Source of the DNA: Thermoanaerobaculia bacterium
GTDB lineage: Bacteria > Acidobacteriota > Thermoanaerobaculia > Multivoradales > Multivoraceae
DNA length: 64,000 bases
Assembly (NCBI GenBank): GCA_022822365.1
Contig: JAJEBV010000016.1
Span: 62,001 to 126,000, forward strand
Reading direction: 5' to 3'
Part shown: piece by piece, positions 55,627 to 63,779 of the stretch
Layout: each line of letters begins with the position of its first letter
How positions within the stretch are numbered: position 1 is the first letter of the stretch
The notes under the pieces: generated by a model
The model's input: only the letters and a program-made list of their open reading frames with translations
What the model was told of the DNA's origin: nothing
The model's database searches: none
Program-made: the position numbers and the translations under genes

Positions 55627-56397
55627 TTGGCTTACGACGCATTCGACCTGAGCGGAACGGTGGCTCTCGTCACCGGCGGCAACTCCGGTATCGGCCTCGG
55701 CTTTGCCGAAGGACTCGCCCAGGCGGGCGCCGACGTCTGCATCTGGGGCACGAACGAGGAGAAGAACGCGAACGCGCGGGAGCAGTTGGCGCGCCACGGC
55801 ACGCGGGTGGAGGCCCTGCGCTGCGACGTCGGCGACGCCGACGCCGTAGCGGCCTCGTTCGCGCGCACGGTCGAGCGACTGGGCAAGGTCGATTCCTGCT
55901 TCGCCAACGCCGGAATCGGCGGCCGCGGCACGCCCTTCGTCGACATGTCGATGGAGGAGTGGCGACGGATCTTCCAGGTCAACATGGAGGGTGTCTTCCA
56001 GACCTTCCAGCAGGCGATCCGGCACATGGTCGAGCGCGGCGAGGGCGGCTCCCTGGTCGCGACCAGCAGCCTGTCGGCTGTCTTCGGCGCGCCGCGCAGC
56101 GAGCACTACGCGTCGACCAAGGCGGGGCTCAACGCGATGGTGCGCGGCCTGGCGGTCGAGCACGCGCGCCACGGCATCCGCGTCAACTCGGTGCTGCCGG
56201 GCTGGATCGCCACCGCCATGACCGAGCGGGCGATCAACACGGAAGCGTTCCAGACGAAGGTCCTGCGGCGGGTCCCGGTGCGCCGCTGGGGCGTCGGCGA
56301 GGACTTCAGCGGCATCGCCGTCTACCTGGCGAGCAGGGCATCGTCGTACCACACCGGCGACGAGTTCGTGATCGACGGCGGCTACGCCTGCTTCTAG
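55627..56397 (+). CDS. Short-chain dehydrogenase/reductase
   Basis: 256 residues, a classical SDR. It has the cofactor loop TGGNSGIGLGFA, NAGIGG, the Ser of ATSSLSA and the YASTKAG catalytic Tyr-Lys pair, and a C-terminal TGDEFVIDGGY. The start is a TTG at 55627, chosen because AAGAAGGAGAA lies just upstream and the translation (AYDAFDLSGTVALVTGG) then has the usual length. It would use NAD(P)H to oxidise or reduce a hydroxyl or keto substrate in the cytoplasm. The substrate is unknown. It converges on the thioesterase gene with copy C between. Confidence 0.92.
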   Translation: MAYDAFDLSGTVALVTGGNSGIGLGFAEGLAQAGADVCIWGTNEEKNANAREQLARHGTRVEALRCDVGDADAVAASFARTVERLGKVDSCFANAGIGGRGTPFVDMSMEEWRRIFQVNMEGVFQTFQQAIRHMVERGEGGSLVATSSLSAVFGAPRSEHYASTKAGLNAMVRGLAVEHARHGIRVNSVLPGWIATAMTERAINTEAFQTKVLRRVPVRRWGVGEDFSGIAVYLASRASSYHTGDEFVIDGGYACF

Positions 56398-56398
56398 A

Positions 56399-56503
56399 GA
56401 ACTGGCCGCCCACTGGGTGCGCGGGTCTTCTGACCCGCTGCCGCCGCAGGCGGCCAGGAAGCGCGCCAGCCGTCAGGCTGGCTCCTCTCTGGGCGGCCAG
56501 TTC
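56399..56503 (+). repeat. Copy C of the dispersed multi-hairpin repeat, with 14-base terminal inverted repeats
   Basis: The element is bounded by GAACTGGCCGCCCA (56399-56412) and TGGGCGGCCAGTTC (56490-56503), a perfect inverted repeat. Inside are GCGGGTC/GACCCGC (56421-56438), a GCCGCC/GGCGGC stem, and GCCAGCC/GGCTGGC (56465-56482). The last stem differs from copies A and B by a matched pair of changes that keep pairing. It fills a convergent gap and forms the last ten or so codons and stop of the thioesterase gene. Confidence 0.8.
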
Positions 56504-56946
56504 TCCATCGAGCGGAAGATCGGGACGACGACCTCCGGCATCCGGCAGTGGTTGCCGGTCGCCTTGTCGACCCAGACGTGGTCCGTCCGGCCCTCGACCA
56601 GCACCCGTTCGTCGACCTCCACCCGGTAGCCGAAGCTCATCGCGCGGCTCTTCAGTCGATCGAGCCAGCACCGGACCCGCACCCGGTCGCCGTAGCGGGC
56701 GCCGCCCCGGTACTTCAACTGGACCCCGGTGACCATCAACCAGTAGCCCTCGTCCTCGATCTTCCGGTACGCCATGCCGGCGACCCGGCAGTGATGGGTA
56801 CGGGCGAGCTCGAACCACACCAGGTAGTTCGAGTGGTGGACCACGCCCATCTGGTCCGTCTCCTTGTAGCGGACCTCGATCTCGACTTCGCTGGCCGGCA
56901 CCTCGAGGCCGGCGACGTTCACGGCGGTACCCGTCATCCCGGTCAT
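56473..56946 (-). CDS. Acyl-CoA thioesterase, hotdog fold (YbgC/4HBT type)
   Basis: 157 residues. The signature VRYKETDQMGVVHHSNYLVWFELAR near residue 25 contains the catalytic-type Asp and the His-x-x-Tyr of the 4-hydroxybenzoyl-CoA thioesterase family. It would hydrolyse a short or medium acyl-CoA or a related thioester in the cytoplasm. The start ATG at 56946 overlaps the stop of the glycosyltransferase gene as ATGA. Its last residues (ENWPPREEPA) are encoded by repeat copy C, so the tail is probably not under selection. Confidence 0.9.
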   Translation of the reverse strand: MTGMTGTAVNVAGLEVPASEVEIEVRYKETDQMGVVHHSNYLVWFELARTHHCRVAGMAYRKIEDEGYWLMVTGVQLKYRGGARYGDRVRVRCWLDRLKSRAMSFGYRVEVDERVLVEGRTDHVWVDKATGNHCRMPEVVVPIFRSMENWPPREEPA

Positions 56947-57644
56947 GTCGGCCCGCGACTGTAGCGAAACACGGTGACGACGATCTTCCAGCCGGCGCGG
57001 ACGGTCCCCGAGACCGTGCCGGTGATCTTCGAGACGCCCGTCCGGCGGCGGTAACTGACCGGCGCCTCGACGACCCGCAGACCCCGCCGCAGCGCCTTGA
57101 CCTGCATCTCCGCCGTCCAGCCGAAGTTCGGATCCCGCATGCCTAGCGACTCGAGCGCCCGCCACGAGATGGCGCGGAACGGCCCCAGGTCGGTGTAGCG
57201 GTGGCCGTAGAGCAGGCGCACGAGCAGGCAGGCGAAGCGGTTGCCCCATCGCGCCTGCGGCAGTAAAGCGCCCGGTTCGGCCTCTCCCAGCACCCGCGAG
57301 CCGATGACCAGGTCTGCCTCGCCGCGCACGATCGGCTTCACCAGCCGCGGAAACTCGTCGGGATGGTCCGAGTAGTCCGCGTCCAGGAAGACGACCACCT
57401 CGGGCGGTCCGCTCCGCCGCAGGTGGTCGAGCCCGGCCAGACAGGCGCTGCCGTAGCCCTGGACCGGCGCCGGCACGACCTCGGCCCCGGCTTCACGCGC
57501 GCGCGCTGCCGTCCCGTCCCGCGAGTTGTTGTCGGCGACGACGACGCGGCGCACCAGGCCGACCGGCAGGTCCGCCAGCACCAGGCCGATCGACTCCTCC
57601 TCGTTGTAGGCGGGGATGACGACGTCGATCGCCGGCGCGGTCAC
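56943..57644 (-). CDS. Family 2 glycosyltransferase (polyprenyl-phosphate sugar synthase-like)
   Basis: 233 residues from GTG 57644 (TAPAIDVVIPAYNEEESIG). The GT-A blocks are VVIPAYNEE, VVADNNSRDGT, VVVFLDADYSDHPDE with the metal-binding DxD-like Asp, and a later YTDLGPFRAISW. It resembles dolichol/undecaprenyl-phosphate mannosyl- or glucosyltransferases but lacks C-terminal membrane helices. It probably charges a polyprenyl phosphate with a sugar on the cytoplasmic face. The start overlaps the upstream gene's stop as GTGA, and the stop overlaps the thioesterase start as ATGA. Confidence 0.92.
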   Translation of the reverse strand: MTAPAIDVVIPAYNEEESIGLVLADLPVGLVRRVVVADNNSRDGTAARAREAGAEVVPAPVQGYGSACLAGLDHLRRSGPPEVVVFLDADYSDHPDEFPRLVKPIVRGEADLVIGSRVLGEAEPGALLPQARWGNRFACLLVRLLYGHRYTDLGPFRAISWRALESLGMRDPNFGWTAEMQVKALRRGLRVVEAPVSYRRRTGVSKITGTVSGTVRAGWKIVVTVFRYSRGPT

Positions 57645-58507
57645 AAGGTGACGCCGAAACGGTTCCGCAGCACGAACGCGAAGGCGAGGGAGAGGATCAG
57701 GAAGGCGACCAGCCAGTGGACGTCGAACAGGCCGAAGAAGGAGATCGAGGCGGTGCCGTACTGCACGTCGATTCGTTCGATCGGCCCGCCGCGCGGAAGC
57801 GAGGGCTCCGCCGGGTAGAGCAACTGGTCGAGAATCGCCGCCCGGCGTCTGGTCGGCGAGCGCCGCACCCACAGCGCGCCGGCGTCCGGATCGGCGACGA
57901 AGAGGCTCTTCGTGAAGGCCCCGCCATCCGCGCGCACGACGAGTTCGTGTCGCCCCGGCTCGTCCGCCCGCAGGCGCCACACGACCTGCCGCAGGCTCGG
58001 CACCCAGACCTCGGCCGTCTCCACGGCGACGCCGGGCGGCGCCTCCACCTCGATCGGCGGCCGCGGCGCGGTTTCATCCCCTCCCGCGGCCGCCGGTTCA
58101 GCCGCCGCCAGGTCGACGATGAGCAGCGTCTGCTCGCCGACTTCGAGCCCCTCGTAGCCGTAGTGGAACTGCATCTGGGCGATCAGCAGCATGAAGGGCA
58201 CGATCATCCACAGCAGCGGCACCAGGTTCAGCCGAAGATAAGTCACGTTCTCGCGCAGCAACCGAAGCTGGGCCGCCAGCACGGCCCGCAGGTCGTCGTT
58301 GAACAGCCGCACCTCGAGCAGGTGCCCGAACAGCCGCCGCTTCACCGCGGCGATCGCCGGCTGGTTCGACGTCCAGCGGTAGACGAGCAGCGCGAAGATG
58401 CCCGAGACCAGTGCCACGACGGCCACCGGCACGATCGGCGGCAGGGCCGCGAAGGGCCGGAGCGCCACGTCGAAGACGGCGCGAAGGGCGGCGTTCAGAA
58501 GGGACAT
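57641..58507 (-). CDS. Three-helix membrane protein with large middle domain (EMC3/DUF106-like topology)
   Basis: 288 residues. Membrane helices lie at about 22-43, 95-115 and 262-282. Between the first two is a basic, helical cytoplasmic-type segment (KRRLFGHLLEVRLFNDDLRAVLAAQLRLLREN), and between the last two is a beta-rich domain of about 140 residues. Helix-coiled segment-helix spacing at the N-terminus recalls EMC3/DUF106 proteins of the YidC/Oxa1 superfamily, but I cannot confirm this. It is part of the overlapped operon with the glycosyltransferase and the exported phosphodiesterases and may help insert or assemble a membrane product. Confidence 0.65.
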   Translation of the reverse strand: MSLLNAALRAVFDVALRPFAALPPIVPVAVVALVSGIFALLVYRWTSNQPAIAAVKRRLFGHLLEVRLFNDDLRAVLAAQLRLLRENVTYLRLNLVPLLWMIVPFMLLIAQMQFHYGYEGLEVGEQTLLIVDLAAAEPAAAGGDETAPRPPIEVEAPPGVAVETAEVWVPSLRQVVWRLRADEPGRHELVVRADGGAFTKSLFVADPDAGALWVRRSPTRRRAAILDQLLYPAEPSLPRGGPIERIDVQYGTASISFFGLFDVHWLVAFLILSLAFAFVLRNRFGVTL

Positions 58508-58526
58508 CGGCGGCGTTCGGGCAGCG

Positions 58527-58721
58527 CTAGGAGATGTACCCCAGGCCGCGGAGCCGCTTCTCGATCTCCTCCCTCGACTCGGCGCCTTCGAGCTTGGCCA
58601 GCTCCTTCTCCAGAGCGTGCGTGATGAACTCCTCGACGGACGAGTAGCCCGCGATGTCGCTGTAGCGCTTGACGCGCGCGATGAGTTCCTTGTCGAGCTT
58701 GACCTTGCCGCCGCCGAACAT
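58527..58721 (-). CDS. Small ribbon-helix-helix-like protein
   Basis: 64 residues. A short N-terminal strand (KVKLDKELIARVKRYSDIAGY) is followed by SSVEEFITHALEKELAKLEGAE, the strand-helix-helix pattern of RHH DNA-binding proteins, then a short helical tail (EEIEKRLRGLGYI). It could be a small regulator of the operon in which it sits, or a protein-binding adaptor. No toxin gene lies beside it. It begins 37 bases after the lipoprotein phosphodiesterase gene and ends 20 bases before the membrane protein gene. Confidence 0.75.
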   Translation of the reverse strand: MFGGGKVKLDKELIARVKRYSDIAGYSSVEEFITHALEKELAKLEGAESREEIEKRLRGLGYIS

Positions 58722-58757
58722 CTCTTCTCCTTCGCTACCGATCCTGTTCCAGCCGGT

Positions 58758-60758
58758 TCAGGGAGAACCCGTCGCCGCGCCGCCCGTCAGGGGCGGGAAC
58801 CCGTCCACGCCGTACTCGGCCAGGATCGAGCCCGGCAGGTCGACAATGCTCCGAGCCGGACGGCCAAGCGGACGGCTGAGCAGCAGGACCCCCGGCACGA
58901 GCCGGTGGTCCATCATGTGATCGCCGCTCCAGGCGCTGTCGTTGTCGCTGAAGACCTCACCCACCACCTCGCCCGACGCCGACTCCGTCGCCCCGCGATA
59001 ACCCTTGCCGTAGCCGACGATCAGATCGGGACCGATCGCGGCCCCTTCCTGGAAGGCGTAGTCCTCGCGAAGGTGGACCTCCGTGATCGCGCGCAGGCCC
59101 GTCTCCGGGTCGACGACCGCCAGCAGTTCCCGCTTCAGCTCCCGGACCAGGTCGAGGCGCTCCGCCGCCGTCACCGTGCCGTCGCGCTCACGGCCGCGCA
59201 GGTTGACGTAGAGACCCGAAAAGCCGATCCCGTAGGCCCGGGTGTTGTCCCAGTCGATGTTCAGGAGAAAGCCCTCGTCCGCGAAGGAGTCCGGACTTCT
59301 CGGCGTCAGGTAGCCCCTCTCGAGCAGCCAGGCGTTCAGGTGGAAGGCGCGGCGCCAGGAGGCGAAGCCGTGGTCCGACATGGCGATCAGCAGCGGCTCG
59401 TCCGCGCCGCCGTCGCCGAGGCCGGCTTCGGCTTCGAGCCGATCCAGCGTCTGCCCGACGATCGCGTCGAGGCCCTCGTAGAGGGTCGGGATCAGGTCCT
59501 CGTGCACGGGGTCGGCTTCCGGATCGTAGGCCGGGTGCTCGGGGTCCCGCGACCGCCAGCGGACGTGGCCGATCTGGTCGACGTTGCCGAAGTAGTAGAA
59601 CAGGAAGCCGCCCTCCTCCTCGAGGAAGCGGTCCAGGACGTAGCCGTACTGCTCTGCGACCTCGTCGCCGGCGATCTTGGCCTGGACCAGGAACTCCTCG
59701 GGCGTGAACACGCCCTCCGTGAGGGTCTTCGTGTCCTCGGGCATGCCCTCCGTGTAGAAGCGATCGACCGCCTCCGCGAGTTCGGCCGCGAAATCGGGCG
59801 GCGTCGAGATTGGCGCCGCGGGCGAGATCGGATCGTGGTCGATCGGGCTGACGTAGAGCTCGAACTCCGGCTTGAGCGCACGGAGGTACATCCGGCAGAT
59901 GCCGCGCAGGTGCTGGGTCGGCATCATCTCGAAGTCGACCTCAAGCCAGTCGCTCCACTCGCCGACCTCCAGCACGATCTCCTGGTCGCCGAGCTCGATC
60001 TTGGCGCTCTCCGTCTCCGGATCGAGGTACACGGTGAACGGCACGGTCAGTTGCTCGGGCTCGCGCAGCAACGGGTTGTCGGGCCCGAGCAACTCGGCCT
60101 CGACCACATTGTCGTAGATGTCGAGTTCGACGATGTCGCCGCCGCTGACGTCCCGGTCGGCGAACAACTCCGACGTGTAGAAGGTGAAGGTGCCGTCCGT
60201 GCCCAGGACGTCGCTCGTGCCCATGCCCGAGAGTTCCCGGCTCGCCGTGCCCGAGACCGGGAAGTTCGCCGGCATGCGGATGACCGTCGTGCGCACTCCG
60301 TGATCCTCCAGCACGTCCCAGAACGGGGTGCCATGCCGGAAACGCTCGTAGTCGCCGCCAGTGAGCGGGAACTGCCAGGGACCGACGTCCAGGTAGAGGC
60401 CGCCGGAGGAGGCGGCGGCGGTCGACGGGTACGGGATCATCGTCTCCGGATCCCGGTGCAGGAAGTCGAAGATGCCGTGGCCGCCCGGGTCCATGCCGGT
60501 GATGAAGCTCGACCAGGCGACGGGGCTGTGCGGCGGGATCGTCGTCTCCAGTTCCGTGAAGCCGCCCATGGTCTCGAGCCGGGCGAAGTTCGGCAGCCTC
60601 CCTTCGTCGATCAACTGCCGGGTGAGCGCGGGGTCCAGGCCGTCGAAGCCCAGCACGATGACCTTCGGCCCCTCGGACGGGCCGACGCCGCCGCCGCCGC
60701 AGCCGACCGCCAGGGCGACCAGGAGCATCATCGCCGCAAGGAGGACCAGCCGCTTCAC
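58758..60758 (-). CDS. Alkaline phosphatase-fold phosphodiesterase, lipoprotein
   Basis: 666 residues with a lipoprotein signal (LLVALAVGC). The domain is of the type I phosphodiesterase/nucleotide pyrophosphatase class: VIVLGFDGLDPALTRQLIDEG with the metal-binding Asp, SPVAWSSFITG with the nucleophile-type Ser/Thr, HGIFDFLHRDP, and MSDHGF with metal-binding Asp and His. It lies in the periplasm or outer face. It is a paralogue of the neighbouring larger protein, with the same block order. Its start overlaps that gene's stop as ATGA. It may hydrolyse phosphodiesters in lipids or polymers; the substrate is unknown. Confidence 0.88.
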   Translation of the reverse strand: MKRLVLLAAMMLLVALAVGCGGGGVGPSEGPKVIVLGFDGLDPALTRQLIDEGRLPNFARLETMGGFTELETTIPPHSPVAWSSFITGMDPGGHGIFDFLHRDPETMIPYPSTAAASSGGLYLDVGPWQFPLTGGDYERFRHGTPFWDVLEDHGVRTTVIRMPANFPVSGTASRELSGMGTSDVLGTDGTFTFYTSELFADRDVSGGDIVELDIYDNVVEAELLGPDNPLLREPEQLTVPFTVYLDPETESAKIELGDQEIVLEVGEWSDWLEVDFEMMPTQHLRGICRMYLRALKPEFELYVSPIDHDPISPAAPISTPPDFAAELAEAVDRFYTEGMPEDTKTLTEGVFTPEEFLVQAKIAGDEVAEQYGYVLDRFLEEEGGFLFYYFGNVDQIGHVRWRSRDPEHPAYDPEADPVHEDLIPTLYEGLDAIVGQTLDRLEAEAGLGDGGADEPLLIAMSDHGFASWRRAFHLNAWLLERGYLTPRSPDSFADEGFLLNIDWDNTRAYGIGFSGLYVNLRGRERDGTVTAAERLDLVRELKRELLAVVDPETGLRAITEVHLREDYAFQEGAAIGPDLIVGYGKGYRGATESASGEVVGEVFSDNDSAWSGDHMMDHRLVPGVLLLSRPLGRPARSIVDLPGSILAEYGVDGFPPLTGGAATGSP

Positions 60759-62929
60759 GCCGCCGCTCCCGCAGCCCTGCTCTTCAGAGTCGCGCGGTCG
60801 AGAGCGGCCGGGTCGAAGACCGGCTCTCCCTCCATGTAGTCCGGCTTGTCGATGCCGAACAGGGCCAGCGCGGTGGGCGCCATGTCGAGCAGCGACAGGT
60901 CGTCGCCGCGGTTGACCGGACGGCTGCTGAAGAAGACGCCGGGAACCAGCCTCGGGTCGACGCAGTGGTCGCCGCTCCAGGCCTTCGTGTTGTCGGAGAA
61001 GACCGGGCCCGCGACGACGCCGACCGCGCAGTCCCAGGACACCCGGTAGCCGTCGTTGTAGCCCACGATCACGTCAGGGGCGTTGCCCTTGTAGGGACCG
61101 GTGTACAGGTCGTCGGCGTCGAAAGCGTCGTTGATGCCGATCACGTCCCGCTCCTCGTCGGGCAGACCCTTCCAGGCCGAGATGAGTTCGCGCTTGAGAG
61201 CGCGCGCCTCTTCGCCCGGCTCCACGATGCCGGAGGCCTCGCGGCCCTTGAGATTCAGGAACACGCCGGCCAGGCCGAGCGCGTAGGCCCGGGTGCGTGA
61301 CCAGTCCACGCCCTCCAGCCACTCCTCGCTGCCGTCGGCGGCTTCGCGCAGCACGAGGTAGCCGTGGTCGAGCAGCCAGCGGTTGAGGTTCACGCCGCGT
61401 CGGAAAGAGGCGAAGCCGTGGTCCGAGAGCACGATCAGCAGGTCGTCGTCGTCCAGCTTCTCCATCACCCGGCCGACCAGGGCGTCGTTGTGCCGGTAGT
61501 GGTCCTCGATCGTCCGGCGCGCCTTTCCCGTCTTCCGACCCTTCGCCGCCGGGTGTCCGTCCTCCATGTAGCGCCAGAACATGTGCTGGATTCGGTCGGT
61601 TGCGTCGAAGACGCAGGTCAGACTCCCCCGCCGCAGGCGCTCCAGGGCGGCGAAGAACATCTCCTCCCGCTCGCGGTCGATGTCGTAGGACTGCCGGAGG
61701 AAGGTCGCGTCGTCCGTCACGCCCTCGTTGAGCGCGGTCGTGTCCTCCGCGAGCCCCAGCGTGGCGAAGTCGCCGACCCGTTTCACCAGGTAGGGCGCGT
61801 AGTACGAGGGATGGGAGATCGGCATCGCCGGCTTCTCGGGATCGATGTTGATCGCGGTCAGGTAGAGCGAGGTGTGCTCGCCGGCCTCGGTCAGCATCAT
61901 CCGGGTCAGGCCGTGGACCTTGACCCCGGGCGCGGCGCGGAACTCGAGACGCACCCAGTCCGAAAGCTCTCCTCTCTTGAGCTCCACCGTCTCGCCCGCC
62001 ACCGTCACGGTCGCGACCTCGGCCTCGCGGTCGACCGCGACCGTCATCGGCGCACGGAGCGGCGGCGGCGGGTCGCCCTCCAGGAAGCTGTTCTCGGGCC
62101 CCTCGACCACGCAGTCGAAGTGGTCGGGGCCGGCGCCGTTCGAGGCCAGCGGCACGCGCACGCCGCCCTCGCGGATCGTCTCCGTCGCCGGCCGTGTCGT
62201 GTAGTAGAGGAACGTGCCCTGGCTGCCGACGAGGTCCGGCACGCACATCGCCGCCAGTTGCGCGCCGTAGAACCGGTCCGGCGGGAAGGTGATCGGAACC
62301 CGGAGCACCGTGCTCCAGACGTTCCGTTCACCCAGCACGGTCCAGAACGGCTTCGACCGCCGGAGCATGCGGATCTCGGGCTTCTGCAGCGGGATCTTCC
62401 ACTTGCCGAGCTTCAGGAAGCGCTCGACCCGGCCGATATGGGCCGAGGACAGCTTCGGCAGGTAGCTCCGCAGGTCGCGGTCGAGGAAGTCGAAGATGTT
62501 GTGCTTGCCCGGATTGGCCCCGGTCGCGAACGTCGACCAGGCGACCGGGGACAGTGCCGGGTAAGTGCTCGCGATCCGCCGGTAGCTGCCCCGCTCGCTG
62601 AGGGCCTTGAAGTTGGGGAGCTTCCCCTCCTTCATCAACCGCTCGGTCAACCGCGGGTCCTGGCCGTCCAGACCGACGAAGACGAGCCGCCTGACGTGCG
62701 CCTTCGGCGGCTTCTTCCGCCGCACCACCCGCCACAGGGTCCGCACCGGCCACGCCAGAAGCGAGACGAAGGCAAGCGCCACCGTCGCCAGCAGCACGAG
62801 GAACGACGACATCAGCGCGAACCCCGCCCCGGGGCCGATGTAGGCCGCCGCCGGCGCCGCGGCCAGGAGCGCCGCAAGAAGCGCCAGCGCGACGGCCTGC
62901 GCTCGGCGGGCTGAGTGAGTGCCTGGCAT
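60755..62929 (-). CDS. Alkaline phosphatase-fold phosphodiesterase, membrane-anchored
   Basis: 724 residues from MPGTHSARR; the upstream extension is rejected because GGAG precedes this ATG. Two or three hydrophobic segments occupy the first 90 residues (ALALLAALLAAAPAAAYIGPG, then LMSSFLVLLATVALAFVSLLAW), after which the enzyme domain follows: LVFVGLDGQDPRLTERLMKEG, SPVAWSTFATGANPGKHNIFDFLDRD, RIQHMFWRYM and LSDHGF. It shares the block order with the next gene and probably arose with it by duplication. It heads the leftward operon and would act outside the cytoplasm. Confidence 0.88.
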   Translation of the reverse strand: MPGTHSARRAQAVALALLAALLAAAPAAAYIGPGAGFALMSSFLVLLATVALAFVSLLAWPVRTLWRVVRRKKPPKAHVRRLVFVGLDGQDPRLTERLMKEGKLPNFKALSERGSYRRIASTYPALSPVAWSTFATGANPGKHNIFDFLDRDLRSYLPKLSSAHIGRVERFLKLGKWKIPLQKPEIRMLRRSKPFWTVLGERNVWSTVLRVPITFPPDRFYGAQLAAMCVPDLVGSQGTFLYYTTRPATETIREGGVRVPLASNGAGPDHFDCVVEGPENSFLEGDPPPPLRAPMTVAVDREAEVATVTVAGETVELKRGELSDWVRLEFRAAPGVKVHGLTRMMLTEAGEHTSLYLTAINIDPEKPAMPISHPSYYAPYLVKRVGDFATLGLAEDTTALNEGVTDDATFLRQSYDIDREREEMFFAALERLRRGSLTCVFDATDRIQHMFWRYMEDGHPAAKGRKTGKARRTIEDHYRHNDALVGRVMEKLDDDDLLIVLSDHGFASFRRGVNLNRWLLDHGYLVLREAADGSEEWLEGVDWSRTRAYALGLAGVFLNLKGREASGIVEPGEEARALKRELISAWKGLPDEERDVIGINDAFDADDLYTGPYKGNAPDVIVGYNDGYRVSWDCAVGVVAGPVFSDNTKAWSGDHCVDPRLVPGVFFSSRPVNRGDDLSLLDMAPTALALFGIDKPDYMEGEPVFDPAALDRATLKSRAAGAAA

Positions 62930-63079
62930 GTCTTCCGGACTCCGGATGGTCGTGGCTGAATCGGGAGCTGGCGCGTTCCCGACACGCCGGCTTGACAGAG
63001 CCGGCACGGGCGGGGATTCTATCCGCGCCCGACTGAGGCGCCAGCCCGGCCCCATCTTGCCCATACCCATGAAGCTGGC

Positions 63080-63085
63080 TAGTAT
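63080..63085 (+). promoter_or_regulatory. Candidate leaderless -10 box of the vapBC operon
   Basis: TAGTAT lies eight bases before the ATG at 63094. Confidence 0.5.
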
Positions 63086-63093
63086 GGGTCGCC

Positions 63094-63333
63094 ATGAAGA
63101 CGACCGTCGAGATCCACGATGTGCTACTGGAACGGGCCAAGCACCGCGCGAAGGAAACGGGCCAGCCGCTGCGGGCCGTCATCGAGGACGGTCTCCGGCA
63201 GCTGTTGGCGAAACCGTTGCCGAAGACAAAGTACAAGATGAAGGACCTGAGCTACGGAAACCCCGACGATCCTGACCCCATGCAGAATCTGACATGGGAG
63301 GAGATCCGCGACATCATCTACGAAGGCAGGTGA
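63094..63333 (+). CDS. vapB: VapB-type antitoxin
   Basis: 79 residues. The N-terminus [21 protein letters not shown] followed by [17 protein letters not shown] is the strand-helix-helix pattern of DNA-binding VapB-like antitoxins. The acidic and aromatic tail ([18 protein letters not shown]) is typical of the part that wraps around the toxin. It should bind VapC and repress its own promoter. Its stop overlaps the toxin GTG as GTGA, so the pair is translationally coupled. A TAGTAT box lies eight bases before the start. Confidence 0.88.
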   Translation: MKTTVEIHDVLLERAKHRAKETGQPLRAVIEDGLRQLLAKPLPKTKYKMKDLSYGNPDDPDPMQNLTWEEIRDIIYEGR

Positions 63334-63779
63334 CTCGCCTGATCGCGCTGGACACGAACCTCCTCGTCTACGCCCATCGCAACGAGAGTCCGGTCCACGA
63401 CGAGGCTTGGGCCATCATCGAGGGCTACGCCGATGGCGACGAGCACTGGGCCATACCCTGGCACTGCTGCGTCGAGTTCCTGAGCATCGTCACGAACCGC
63501 CGGATGTGGGGCGAGAACGCTACTCCGCCTGTCGCAGCTTGGCGTCAACTGGAAGAATGGGTTTCGTCACCCTCGGTGCGCCTGCTCTCCGAGACGGACG
63601 ACTTCCTGCCGATCTTCGCCCGCATGGCGGCCAATCCGAGAATCACGGGTGGCCGCGTACACGACGCCCGCATAGCCGCGGTCTGCATCGCGCACGGCGT
63701 GACCGAACTACTGACCAGGGATCGCGACTTCGTCCACTTTCCCGAACTGCGCGTCCGCGATCCGCTGGTCTCGATGTGA
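63330..63779 (+). CDS. vapC: VapC-type PIN-domain toxin
   Basis: 149 residues starting at GTG 63330 ([18 protein letters not shown]). PIN-domain acidic residues are the Asp of ALDTNLLVY, the Glu of [10 protein letters not shown], the Asp of [11 protein letters not shown] and the Asp of TRDRDF, all present, so an active Mg-dependent RNase is expected. The likely action is cleavage of tRNA or rRNA when the antitoxin is lost. Its stop overlaps the GTG of the sulfotransferase gene as GTGA, an unusual link of a toxin gene with a metabolic gene. Confidence 0.92.
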   Translation: MTRLIALDTNLLVYAHRNESPVHDEAWAIIEGYADGDEHWAIPWHCCVEFLSIVTNRRMWGENATPPVAAWRQLEEWVSSPSVRLLSETDDFLPIFARMAANPRITGGRVHDARIAAVCIAHGVTELLTRDRDFVHFPELRVRDPLVSM

